This document shows positions 14,902 to 22,143 of a stretch of 22,463 bases of DNA, in pieces; the stretch's first letter is position 1, and each line of letters starts with the position of its first letter. The position numbers and the translations under genes were made by a program. The stretch covers positions 1-22,463 of the forward strand of contig JBBDIE010000114.1 in NCBI GenBank assembly GCA_040880545.1, given 5' to 3'. The DNA is from M55B112 sp040880545. Its GTDB lineage: Bacteria; Bacteroidota; Bacteroidia; Bacteroidales; GCA-2748055. A model generated the notes under the pieces. It was not told the origin of the DNA. It was given only the letters and a program-made list of their open reading frames with translations, and ran no database searches.

Positions 14902-14920
14902 AAAAGCCAATATGGCTTTT
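14902..14920 (+). terminator. Hairpin before the surface operon
   Basis: AAAAGCC (14902-14908) and GGCTTTT (14914-14920) form a perfect 7-bp stem with loop AATAT. It sits 27 bp before the first ATG of the operon. It could be a terminator of the upstream transcript, an attenuator, or a 5' UTR structure. Confidence 0.45.
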
Positions 14921-14946
14921 ACCATTAATATATCAAATGTTAAATT

Positions 14947-16596
14947 ATGAAAAGAATATTTGTTTTTATTGCATTCTTCATGTTTGCTACATGCATTATG
15001 GCACAAAATGTCCCTGCTAAAGTTTCTTATCAGGGACAGCTCTTTGAAAATGAAAATCCTGTTTCAGGACCAAAAACAATACGATTTGTTATAGGTACCT
15101 GGGAGGAAACTCATAATTGTCAAATCACCGATGGGCTTTATTCGGTACAGCTTGGAAGCATAACAAATTTACCTGTATCATTATTTGAAGATCCTACCGA
15201 CCTGCAATTGGAAATTTATGTCGGAGATTCTGAAGTACCACTTAATCCACCCACTGATATTCTATCTGTCCCATTTGCTTTCATTTCCGATAAAGCATCA
15301 GATACAGAGAAAATTGCAGGACGGGCAGTTACTGGCTCTCCAGCCTCCGGACAGGTTTTAAAGTGGACTGGTTCCGCCTGGGAACCATCAGAGGATGCTA
15401 CAGGTGCCCCCATGTCAGTTGCAGGAGGTGATTTGAGTGGGAACTACCCTGATCCTGTTGTGGTCGGAATTAATGGAAATCCTGTTTCCGGAACACCAAC
15501 CGCGGGTCAGATATTAAAATGGAATGGAACGGAATGGGTACCCTCAGAAGAAGCAGGAGGATCATCTGGAACCGCCGGTGGCGATTTGAGTGGGACCTAC
15601 CCAGATCCGGTAGTTGTCGGAATTAATGGAAATCCTGTTTCCGGAACACCAACCGCTGGTCAGGTATTGAAATGGGATGGAAGTTCCTGGTTGCCCGGTG
15701 GGGACAATATATTAACATCAGCCGGAGGAGATCTTACTGGAAGTTATCCAAATCCAACTATCGCCGATAGTAAAATCACCAGTGCGAAAATTGCAGATGG
15801 AACAATAATTGCGGCAGATTTGGCATTTTCCCCTGTTTCAAATCCTTATTTAGGATCTTTTTCTGCAACAGAATCAATAGCCGCAGGCTCCCCATCATCA
15901 ATTTATGGATCGGGTGATTTAGCAGCGGATGATGATATTTATGCAGATGATGACGTTTATGTAGGTGATAGATTAGAAGTGGGAGATGATATTTTTGTTT
16001 ATGATGATATTTATTTAAATGCAAATAATGGAACTACCAGCAGATTATATTTAGATAATGGAGCAAGAATAAATTTTGAAAACTCTGCTGGAAATTATAT
16101 TGGGGCAATGTACGGAGATGATGGATCTACCATGTTAATATTAGATATGATTAATATGTTAGTAATAAATGGTTCAACAACAACAAACGCCATGTTTTAT
16201 TCTAATGGTGATTTCTATGCCAGAGGTGATATTTTATGTGCAGGCACAAAACACTTTGTGCAAAATCATCCGACTGAACTTTCAAAAAAGATTTATTATT
16301 CTAGTCTTGAAGGAGGTGAGGCAAGCACATATATTAGAGGCTCTGGTGCCCTTAGAAACGGCATGGCTACAATTTCAATCCCCGAGCATTACTCTTTAGT
16401 TACCAGTGCAAAAGGACTTACTGCACAAATAACTCCACGGGGAGAATGCAACGGTATCTATGTAGTCAGCATATCCACTTCAGAATTAGTTGTGAAGGAA
16501 CTAATGAATGGTTTGAGTAATGTTCAATTTGATTATTTTATTCAGGGAATAAGAGCTGGTTATGAAGAGTATCAAGTGATTAGAGAGAAGCAATAA
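14947..16596 (+). CDS. Exported tail-fibre-like repeat protein
   Basis: This 549-aa protein begins with a signal peptide (MKRIFVFIAFFMFATCIMAQ), followed by a small beta domain (PAKVSYQGQLFENENPVSGP) common in exported Bacteroidota proteins. Residues ~155-290 hold three AGGDLSG-YPxP repeats of about 50 residues, a pattern also seen in phage tail fibres. Next come five hexapeptide repeats (consensus D-[DR]-[IVL]-[YFE]-[AVL]-x) at 329-358. The C-terminal ~110 residues (KKIYYSSLEGGEASTYIRGS, then IPEHYSLVTSAKGLTAQIT, then FDYFIQGIRAGYEEYQVI) form a conserved tail module I recall from many environmental bacteria, function unknown. It is probably a fibrous, possibly trimeric surface protein. It has no T9SS sorting domain. 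It is the first of five closely spaced genes. Confidence 0.75.
   Translation: MKRIFVFIAFFMFATCIMAQNVPAKVSYQGQLFENENPVSGPKTIRFVIGTWEETHNCQITDGLYSVQLGSITNLPVSLFEDPTDLQLEIYVGDSEVPLNPPTDILSVPFAFISDKASDTEKIAGRAVTGSPASGQVLKWTGSAWEPSEDATGAPMSVAGGDLSGNYPDPVVVGINGNPVSGTPTAGQILKWNGTEWVPSEEAGGSSGTAGGDLSGTYPDPVVVGINGNPVSGTPTAGQVLKWDGSSWLPGGDNILTSAGGDLTGSYPNPTIADSKITSAKIADGTIIAADLAFSPVSNPYLGSFSATESIAAGSPSSIYGSGDLAADDDIYADDDVYVGDRLEVGDDIFVYDDIYLNANNGTTSRLYLDNGARINFENSAGNYIGAMYGDDGSTMLILDMINMLVINGSTTTNAMFYSNGDFYARGDILCAGTKHFVQNHPTELSKKIYYSSLEGGEASTYIRGSGALRNGMATISIPEHYSLVTSAKGLTAQITPRGECNGIYVVSISTSELVVKELMNGLSNVQFDYFIQGIRAGYEEYQVIREKQ
15424..15723 (+). repeat. Coding tandem repeats, ~150-bp period
   Basis: Units begin at 15424 and 15577 (153 bp apart), with a third, diverging start at 15724 (147 bp). 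The first two share an uninterrupted identity of about 41 bp (starting gtcggaattaatgg), which indicates recent duplication or gene conversion inside the fibre gene. Confidence 0.7.
15931..16020 (+). repeat. Five 18-bp coding repeats (hexapeptides)
   Basis: The codons read DDIYAD, DDVYVG, DRLEVG, DDIFVY, DDIYLN: five consecutive six-residue units with Asp first and aliphatic or aromatic residues at positions 3-5. This is the periodicity expected of a beta-helical or beta-solenoid needle. Confidence 0.65.
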
Positions 16597-16604
16597 CTTA
16601 AACT

Positions 16605-17123
16605 ATGAATACTATGACCAATAGATATTTTGTCCGGCAAGAACTTTTTAGGATTAATTTTATAATAGTCCTTGTGTTTATAAGTTTTGGACTAAATGGC
16701 CAGATCATTCAATCAAGAGATGTTTTCTCTGCCGGAGGAGGTAAATCTGACGTGCCCACCTATTCAAATTTTGGGGTTTTAGGAGAATCATTTGCCGGAC
16801 CACTTTCGAAAATGGATCCATACACTTCAAGCTCAGGCTTTTTCAATATAGCTAACATAATTAACGGAATAGAGAAATCTATTGTGAATGTTGAGGAGAT
16901 TCTCTTTTATCCAAATCCGGTAAAATCAATGCTTTATTTCGAATCCCAACCTGAAAAAGTGTCAGGTTTCGAAATAATTAATATCGCCGGGGAAATTTTA
17001 CTGAAATCTGAAATGAAAGCAGAGATTAATTTGTCAGAATTGTATCCGGGACTCTATTTTATAAGTTTTCTCGATAATAATGGGAAGTGCCTCTTTTCTG
17101 ATAAACTGGTTGTTATAAAATGA
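16605..17123 (+). CDS. Small exported protein with T9SS sorting domain
   Basis: A 172-aa protein with a hydrophobic signal segment (about residues 17-32, INFIIVLVFISFGLNGQ), then ~60 residues of mature sequence (SRDVFSAGGGKSDVPTYSNF, then GFFNIANIINGIEK). A T9SS C-terminal domain follows from about residue 95 (ILFYPNPVKSMLYFES, then GLYFISFLDN and a final KLVVIK). The cargo portion is unusually short, so the sorting domain makes up nearly half of the protein. It is placed 8 bp after the fibre gene and 7 bp before the next. It may decorate or anchor the fibre, since the fibre lacks its own sorting signal; that is inference. Two nearby ATG codons (16605 and 16614) are both possible starts. Confidence 0.75.
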   Translation: MNTMTNRYFVRQELFRINFIIVLVFISFGLNGQIIQSRDVFSAGGGKSDVPTYSNFGVLGESFAGPLSKMDPYTSSSGFFNIANIINGIEKSIVNVEEILFYPNPVKSMLYFESQPEKVSGFEIINIAGEILLKSEMKAEINLSELYPGLYFISFLDNNGKCLFSDKLVVIK

Positions 17124-17130
17124 GGATTAA

Positions 17131-17880
17131 ATGAAAAATCCTGTTGAAATACTTATTGTACTTCTCATATCATGCATTGATATTTCCGCTCAGGATGTGA
17201 TTGAGATAGAGAAACCTATTCTCAATCTGGCAGGCCGGGAATTGCTTATCGAATATAGTTTACCTCATGATAATTCATCGGAATACGAGGTAGTGTTGAT
17301 TGCTCATGGAGAAAAAGATGGCCTTCTGACAGTTAATCATTGTGAAGGTGACATAGGACAAGGTATAGCAACAGGAAGGCGTAAAATTGCTAAATGGGAT
17401 CTGGAGAAAGACGAGGTAAATCTTGATCAATCTGTTTCTGTGAGAATTATAGCTTATCCTCTAAAAAAGAAATACAGCAGGACCGGATTGTTAATTGGCT
17501 CAGCAGTTATTCCCGGACTTGGGCCTTCACTTGTAAGTGATCGAAAGCCATATTGGCTTGGCAGTATGTTGGTCTATACCGGAGTTGCATCTATTCTCTA
17601 TTTCAATACTCAGGCTAATGATAATTATCAATTGTATCTCAATGCAGAAACCAGGGAGAATAATGAGTATTACTATAATCTGACACAGTCAAATAGCAAC
17701 TTCACACAAATTTCAATTTACTCAACGCTGGGACTTTGGGCCGCGAATATACTTTGGACTATGGTTATGCCCAATCGACCTAAATATATTCAAAGCAAAC
17801 AGGATTTTACGATTCAATTAAGCCCGCTAAAAGCTTTCAATCAATCAGGGATTAAAATGTCCGTTAACTATACATTTTGA
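17131..17880 (+). CDS. DUF5683-like exported membrane-associated protein
   Basis: A 249-aa protein with a signal peptide (NPVEILIVLLISCIDISAQ). Residues 22-110 form a beta-rich Ig-like domain (PILNLAGRELLIEYSLPHDN, then SVSVRIIAYPLKKKY). Residues 115-215 resemble the DUF5683 type: a GLLIGSAVIPGLG turn, a hydrophobic segment (WLGSMLVYTGVASILYF), a tyrosine- and asparagine-rich hinge and another hydrophobic segment (YSTLGLWAANILWTMVM). The chain ends in Phe in a beta-strand context (IKMSVNYTF), as in many outer-membrane proteins. It probably sits in the envelope. The gene is 7 bp after its upstream neighbour and 1 bp before the caspase gene, so all are likely co-translated. The function is not known. 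Confidence 0.65.
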   Translation: MKNPVEILIVLLISCIDISAQDVIEIEKPILNLAGRELLIEYSLPHDNSSEYEVVLIAHGEKDGLLTVNHCEGDIGQGIATGRRKIAKWDLEKDEVNLDQSVSVRIIAYPLKKKYSRTGLLIGSAVIPGLGPSLVSDRKPYWLGSMLVYTGVASILYFNTQANDNYQLYLNAETRENNEYYYNLTQSNSNFTQISIYSTLGLWAANILWTMVMPNRPKYIQSKQDFTIQLSPLKAFNQSGIKMSVNYTF

Positions 17881-17881
17881 A

Positions 17882-19021
17882 ATGAGAAAATTACTGGCTA
17901 TTGTATCGATTCTAAGCCTGACTATCCAGCAAGGATTTTCACAAAAAATCGTAGTTTCCGAGTGGTCGAAAATAGATTTAATGGGTTATTCCTTTCTTCC
18001 GGAAGAACAGGACACCATACCTCCGTTACTACAGTTAAAATTCCCTCAGATTAAACCGGGCAATACATATGATACCTATGATCATAAAATGACAGTTATA
18101 GGTTATGTTGAAGATAGCTCGCTCATAAAGAATATCATTTTTAATTCCAAACAGATTTACCATAATTCTTCAGGTGTGTTTACTTCGGATATTTCATTGG
18201 AAAGTGGCCTTAATAAGTTCAAAATAATTGCTTTGGACGAACACCTGAACTATTCGGAAATGACTTTTATGGTGAACCGTCTGCAAGAGGAGAAAAATGA
18301 GGAAGTGTTGGATGTAAAAGGTACATATTATGGACTTTTTATGTGTGTAAATAACTATGAAGACGTCCGGATTGGAAATTTACAGAATCCGATTTCTGAT
18401 GCATTGGCTTTAAAAGAAGTTCTTGTTTCAAGATATACATTCTCTAATCGGAATATTGTATTTCTCGAGAATCCCACCTCTCTGGATATCCGGTTGGCCT
18501 TTGATAGCCTCTCAAGGGTCCTGACTGAAGAAGACAACCTGTTTATTTTTTATGCCGGGCATGGATATATGGATGAGGAGGCAAATACCGGTTTCTGGCT
18601 TCCATCAGATGCAAGATTAGATAATCGTGCACTCTGGCTGCGGAACAGCTACATTATTGACTTGTTGAAAGAAATCAGATCAAAGCATACATTATTGGTT
18701 ACAGATGCTTGTTTTGCAGGTAGCATTTTTGCCAGCAGGGCAATTTACGATTATTCGACAGATGCTATTTTCAAACTGTATAGTAAACCAAGCAGGAAGG
18801 CCATGACCAGTGGCAACAAAGAAGAGGTACCGGATCAGAGTGCCTTTATTAAGTATTATATAGAAAGATTAGTAAAGAACGAGAACCAATATTTTAGTGC
18901 TGACCAATTATTCTCAAGTTTCAGACAGGCAGTAATTCACAATAGTGATGTCCTCCCACAGTATGCCCCGATAAAAAATGTTGGCGATGAAGGTGGTGAA
19001 TTCATTTTTATTTTAAAATAA
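17882..19021 (+). CDS. Exported caspase-fold (peptidase C14) protease
   Basis: This 379-aa protein has a signal peptide (KLLAIVSILSLTIQQGFSQ). An Ig-like N-terminal domain spans about 45-135 (MTVIGYVEDSSLIKNIIFNS, then GLNKFKIIALDEHLN). From residue 148 to the end it is a caspase/metacaspase-like domain. The catalytic His227 is in FIFYAGHGYMD and Cys277 in LLVTDACFAGS; both dyad motifs are intact. C14 proteases cleave after Asp, Arg or Lys depending on the subfamily, and the specificity cannot be read here. It lacks a T9SS sorting domain and a clear lipobox, so the periplasm is the likely site. It lies 1 bp after the DUF5683-like gene and 8 bp before a lipoprotein gene. A plausible role is processing of a partner protein in the same operon. 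Confidence 0.85.
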   Translation: MRKLLAIVSILSLTIQQGFSQKIVVSEWSKIDLMGYSFLPEEQDTIPPLLQLKFPQIKPGNTYDTYDHKMTVIGYVEDSSLIKNIIFNSKQIYHNSSGVFTSDISLESGLNKFKIIALDEHLNYSEMTFMVNRLQEEKNEEVLDVKGTYYGLFMCVNNYEDVRIGNLQNPISDALALKEVLVSRYTFSNRNIVFLENPTSLDIRLAFDSLSRVLTEEDNLFIFYAGHGYMDEEANTGFWLPSDARLDNRALWLRNSYIIDLLKEIRSKHTLLVTDACFAGSIFASRAIYDYSTDAIFKLYSKPSRKAMTSGNKEEVPDQSAFIKYYIERLVKNENQYFSADQLFSSFRQAVIHNSDVLPQYAPIKNVGDEGGEFIFILK

Positions 19022-19029
19022 GTCAAAAG

Positions 19030-19704
19030 ATGAAACGTTTATATATCATAGCAATTATATTTTTAGCTTTTAAATCGTGTGAAGATGACAGGTATGCAAG
19101 AATTATTAAAATTCAAACTTCTGAGGTTACTATAGCCGGTGCTTACTCAGCTGAAATTGCATTTGAATTTATAGATATTGGTAATACCCCGATTACTGAA
19201 TTTGGTTTATGTTGGTCTACCTCTGATAATCCCGAATTAACAGATGGGAAAATTATCATTGGAACTCATCCTGAAGTCCTGAATCAAAAATATACAATCA
19301 CAGGTTTACTATCCGGGCAAAGTTATTATGTAAGAGTATATGCAATTACAAATCAAATTCCAAAATATGGAAACCAGCTTTTCTTTCAAACAGAAGAAAC
19401 AAAATTACCTTCTGTAGTGACCTCATCACCAGCAAATATTACTTCCACAAGTGCAGAATTAGGAGGAATTGTAATTAGCGACGGGAACGACCTGGTAATT
19501 GAACGTGGCATTTGTTATGGTATAGCTCCTTCGCCTACTATACGAGATCAATACGATCCAATGGGTGCAGGAATCGGAGATTATTCTTCTACCGTAACTG
19601 GCTTGTCTTCAGGCTTAAAATATTTTGTGCGTGCTTATGCTAAAAACTATATTGGAACTGCCTACGGTGAGGAAGAATCTTTCACGACCCTATCATCAAA
19701 CTAA
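19030..19704 (+). CDS. Lipoprotein with two fibronectin type III-like repeats
   Basis: This 224-aa protein has a short hydrophobic N-terminus ending in a probable lipobox Cys17 (FLAFKSC). The residues after it (EDD) are acidic, as in the lipoprotein export signals of Bacteroidota surface proteins. Two repeats of about 85 residues follow. Both have the pattern SAE(I/L)-G/F..., GLCWST or GICYGI, then YTITGLLSGQSYYVRVYAIT or SSTVTGLSSGLKYFVRAYAK, typical of FN3-like domains of Bacteroidota lipoproteins. It probably sits on the outer membrane, facing outward if the export signal works. It is the last gene of the five-gene cluster. It may act as a binding or scaffolding partner of the fibre or protease; no direct evidence. 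Confidence 0.75.
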   Translation: MKRLYIIAIIFLAFKSCEDDRYARIIKIQTSEVTIAGAYSAEIAFEFIDIGNTPITEFGLCWSTSDNPELTDGKIIIGTHPEVLNQKYTITGLLSGQSYYVRVYAITNQIPKYGNQLFFQTEETKLPSVVTSSPANITSTSAELGGIVISDGNDLVIERGICYGIAPSPTIRDQYDPMGAGIGDYSSTVTGLSSGLKYFVRAYAKNYIGTAYGEEESFTTLSSN

Positions 19705-19725
19705 CTGCAACAATATGTTGTGCAG
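19705..19725 (+). terminator. Hairpin at end of the surface operon
   Basis: CTGCAACA and TGTTGTGCAG pair with a two-base bulge directly after the last stop codon. There is no long T run, so the terminator call is weak. Confidence 0.3.
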
Positions 19726-20256
19726 ATTCGTTTCCATAGAATTATCAAATCCCTTTTCTTCCCTATTAATTGATTCTTTTTCATTAACAGGAGTGCAAAT
19801 TATTCTTTTATGAATTAATAAAGAATTTTGACAAGTACCCCACCCTCCTCTTCTCGTTTTTTATCTGTTCCGCAGCGTCAATATCTCTTATTGTGTCAAG
19901 TATCAGGAAATCGTCTTATTTTCCGAAATTGTACCAATATTTCTCCTTACCGGTCTATCGCTCTGAAACCCGGATGATATAGAAGTTATGATCCATTTTC
20001 TTGCAACCTCATCCATGCATCGCTATTTCCGGAAACATTATCCGCATAATCACACCGTCCATTTTGCCACCCAGGCGCATGACGACTTTAGACCTCTTTC
20101 GAAGTATTTCGATCTTGAATGCTTGAAAAAGCGGGTGTCCATTGTTTTAGTATAAAAATAAATACCTGATCATTGGTTAAGTCGCTGATTATCTTCAAAT
20201 TCAGGTATTAAATAACCTCTAGATCCCCCTTCACCAACTATAATCATCACCTCCTG
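19726..20256. other. Intergenic, relic-rich
   Basis: No complete gene is supported in these ~530 bp. One 55-codon plus-strand frame at 19988-20155 looks protein-like and is listed separately. Confidence 0.45.
19988..20155 (+). pseudogene. Unrecognised short frame, possible gene relic
   Basis: An ATG-started frame of 55 codons reads MIHFLATSSMHRYFRKHYPH, then TVHFATQAHDDFRPLSKYFD, then LECLKKRVSIVLV. Its balanced, protein-like composition in an otherwise featureless stretch suggests the tail of a decayed gene. I do not recognise the family. Confidence 0.3.
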
Positions 20257-20496
20257 CTAATCGTCCAGAAAGGCCCTTTTCCAGAGCTTGTAGGGATAGT
20301 CAAATTTGATTTCCCCGGAATTAAAGTGGTCCTGATTGTATTTCTCTCCAAGCCAGTTTTTCTTGTCTTCATGGTCAGGATACGAAGGATCATTTAGGAT
20401 CTGTTGCAGACGATCATATCCATGAATACCGCCACGGTCCTCCGGCAACAGATCATTCCAACCGCCGAAGTTATTCTTCAAATCAAGATAGAACTA
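20257..20496 (-). pseudogene. pRiA4b ORF-3 family gene, 3' fragment
   Basis: The minus strand encodes the last ~74 residues of a pRiA4b ORF-3 protein: GGWNDLLPEDRGGIHGYDRL, then DHEDKKNWLGEKYNQDHFNS, then FDYPYKLWKRAFLDD. These align with the C-terminus of the intact protein at 9184-9864, including the final AFLDD. The Cys of CPPEDCGG is replaced (LPEDRGG). There is no ATG, only a TTG, and an in-frame TAG lies just upstream. The N-terminal two thirds are missing, so it is a pseudogene, more diverged than the relic at 7759. Confidence 0.7.
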
Positions 20497-20835
20497 AATG
20501 AATACCACGACCATTTTGAGTCAGATTCGGATCCGTAAGATAATGAGATACTTCAAAAAATGAATGAATTCATGGAACTTCTGCTCCCCAACTTCAAAGC
20601 CGGAAAAACTGCTTGAAAAGCTTGGAGAGATGGAGTTCCGTCCGGCCAGCATTGATATGCGGCAGGAGACCCAATTCAACATCTCAGAAAAAGCATTGAA
20701 CCAGGCGTGGTGCAAAACGATATTCCAGGAGGAGATGCCATTCATGGACGAAGCAATTGATTCGCTGATGCAGAATCTGAACCAGGGAAAAAAACCATTT
20801 CATTTTCTCTCATTTTTCTGGCTAAATTTTTTAAT
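20497..20835 (+). pseudogene. Frameshifted relic of an unknown gene
   Basis: Plus-strand frames switch within this stretch. One gives NEILQKMNEFMELLLPNFKA and ends at a stop near 20615. The neighbouring frame then gives KLLEKLGEMEFRPASIDM, followed by FNISEKALNQAWCKTIFQ and MPFMDEAIDSLMQNLNQGKK. Both segments look like helical, charged protein, so a single gene broken by a frameshift is plausible. The family is not recognised. The stretch runs up to the end of the hipA gene on the other strand. Confidence 0.35.
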
Positions 20836-22140
20836 TCAAGTAAGATTTAAAAGGGTTTTTGCAATTTCATCACGCAATCCGGGGTTTACCAAAGCCGCAT
20901 CAGCAAATTTTTCCCATTGATTCACCGTGTTATTGATTTCATCAATTATTTCAGGAGCCTTTTTACAGCGGATGGATTCACCGACTATAAGTAAATCTGC
21001 CTTTGTAATGTCTTTTCGTTTGCCATTGATGCTCAGGGCATGCTGACTGACCCATTCGCTGCCGGGGCGATACGCATGGCACATATCATAAGCCGGAGCA
21101 AGTTCCCATTTACCTTCCTGCTTCAGTAAAAAGGAAAAATTCCTGGTGTGATCATCACAGTTGCGGGCAATCACGTTAAAAACCATTCTTCTGAACATCT
21201 GCTCGGCATCGGCATATGTGAGTTTTAACTCGCGCATACACTGAAAGAGCTGTTCATAACTAAAGCTATGGACCAAATTGTAGTCAAAATGCTTTAATGC
21301 ACAAAAGGTTTGTATATGGTGTTTTACATCTCCATCTGCACGATCAAAGCGCCTGGTCATAAAGTGTGCCCGGCCATTTTCTTCTAACAAACGTGATTCC
21401 ATCATCTGAATACCACATGTTTTGGCCATATTGTAATAAGCCATCTCGACCCTGCCATATCCCTGACTGCTGCCCAATTGCACATCACTTACCCCATCCA
21501 GCTTAATAAGCCAATGCTCAAATCCCATTGGAGCTTTGGTCTGGCCCGACTTCACCTCTCTGGTTTTTTCATTCCAGGCTATTACTGCTTTTGGACGGGC
21601 ACCTCCGGCAGATGTGCCAATTTTCAAAATTTCCAGAACAGCCTGTTCTTCATCCCTGTTAAGATTGGTGATAAAAGCCTCGCGTTGATCAACCATTTTT
21701 TGGGCTGTAGCTACCAGGCTGTCCATCTCTATGGAAAACGTTCGTTTGCTCTCCTTAAGCACTGCCGGCTCAAATTCTAATGCCCCCATACCACGGGTGC
21801 CTATGAAGCAGAGCATTTCAACCGGATTCATGCTGTCTTGCGGACGGCCTTGCTGAGCCAACCACAAGTTGATCAGCTGGTTTCCGTATTTATCCGGAAG
21901 CGAATCCGCCAACAGCCCAGGCAATCCCCTGAAAGTATTCTGCTCCGGATTTATATCTTTTCTCAGTTCAGGAAATGAAATTGTGCCCTGTGATCCTTCA
22001 ATAGACATTTTCAGGGGAGCCAAATCCCAACCCAACTGCCTGAATCGGGGATCATACTCAAAAGTGGCATAAGCCGTCTCTTCATCCCAGGCTACAGCCC
22101 CAACCAGTTTACCCCATATTTTTACCTCCGCTACATTCAT
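20836..22140 (-). CDS. hipA: HipA-type serine/threonine kinase toxin (full length)
   Basis: This 434-aa protein has the complete HipA layout. The N-terminal subdomain spans about 1-125 (VKIWGKLVGAVAWDEETAYA, then GLPGLLADSLPDKYGNQLI, then GTRGMGALEFEP). It is followed by the kinase. Motifs: Gly-rich loop GTSAGGARPKAV (175-186), ATP lysine in HWLIKLDG, MTRRFDR (261-267), catalytic loop ARNCDDHTRNFSF (325-337) and metal-binding YDMCHA (351-356). All key residues are present, so it should be active. HipA kinases inactivate aminoacyl-tRNA synthetases (glutamyl in E. coli); the target here is not known. It starts 3 bp after its hipB. Its loop and catalytic residues differ clearly from the HipT-like kinase at 10838, so the two Hip modules are not recent duplicates. 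Confidence 0.9.
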   Translation of the reverse strand: MNVAEVKIWGKLVGAVAWDEETAYATFEYDPRFRQLGWDLAPLKMSIEGSQGTISFPELRKDINPEQNTFRGLPGLLADSLPDKYGNQLINLWLAQQGRPQDSMNPVEMLCFIGTRGMGALEFEPAVLKESKRTFSIEMDSLVATAQKMVDQREAFITNLNRDEEQAVLEILKIGTSAGGARPKAVIAWNEKTREVKSGQTKAPMGFEHWLIKLDGVSDVQLGSSQGYGRVEMAYYNMAKTCGIQMMESRLLEENGRAHFMTRRFDRADGDVKHHIQTFCALKHFDYNLVHSFSYEQLFQCMRELKLTYADAEQMFRRMVFNVIARNCDDHTRNFSFLLKQEGKWELAPAYDMCHAYRPGSEWVSQHALSINGKRKDITKADLLIVGESIRCKKAPEIIDEINNTVNQWEKFADAALVNPGLRDEIAKTLLNLT

Positions 22141-22143
22141 GTT

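Noticed and set aside
14947..16596. Phage tail-fibre gene as a sign of a prophage
   Set aside because: The protein has a Sec signal peptide and its neighbours are exported proteins; no capsid, terminase, portal or integrase gene is present.
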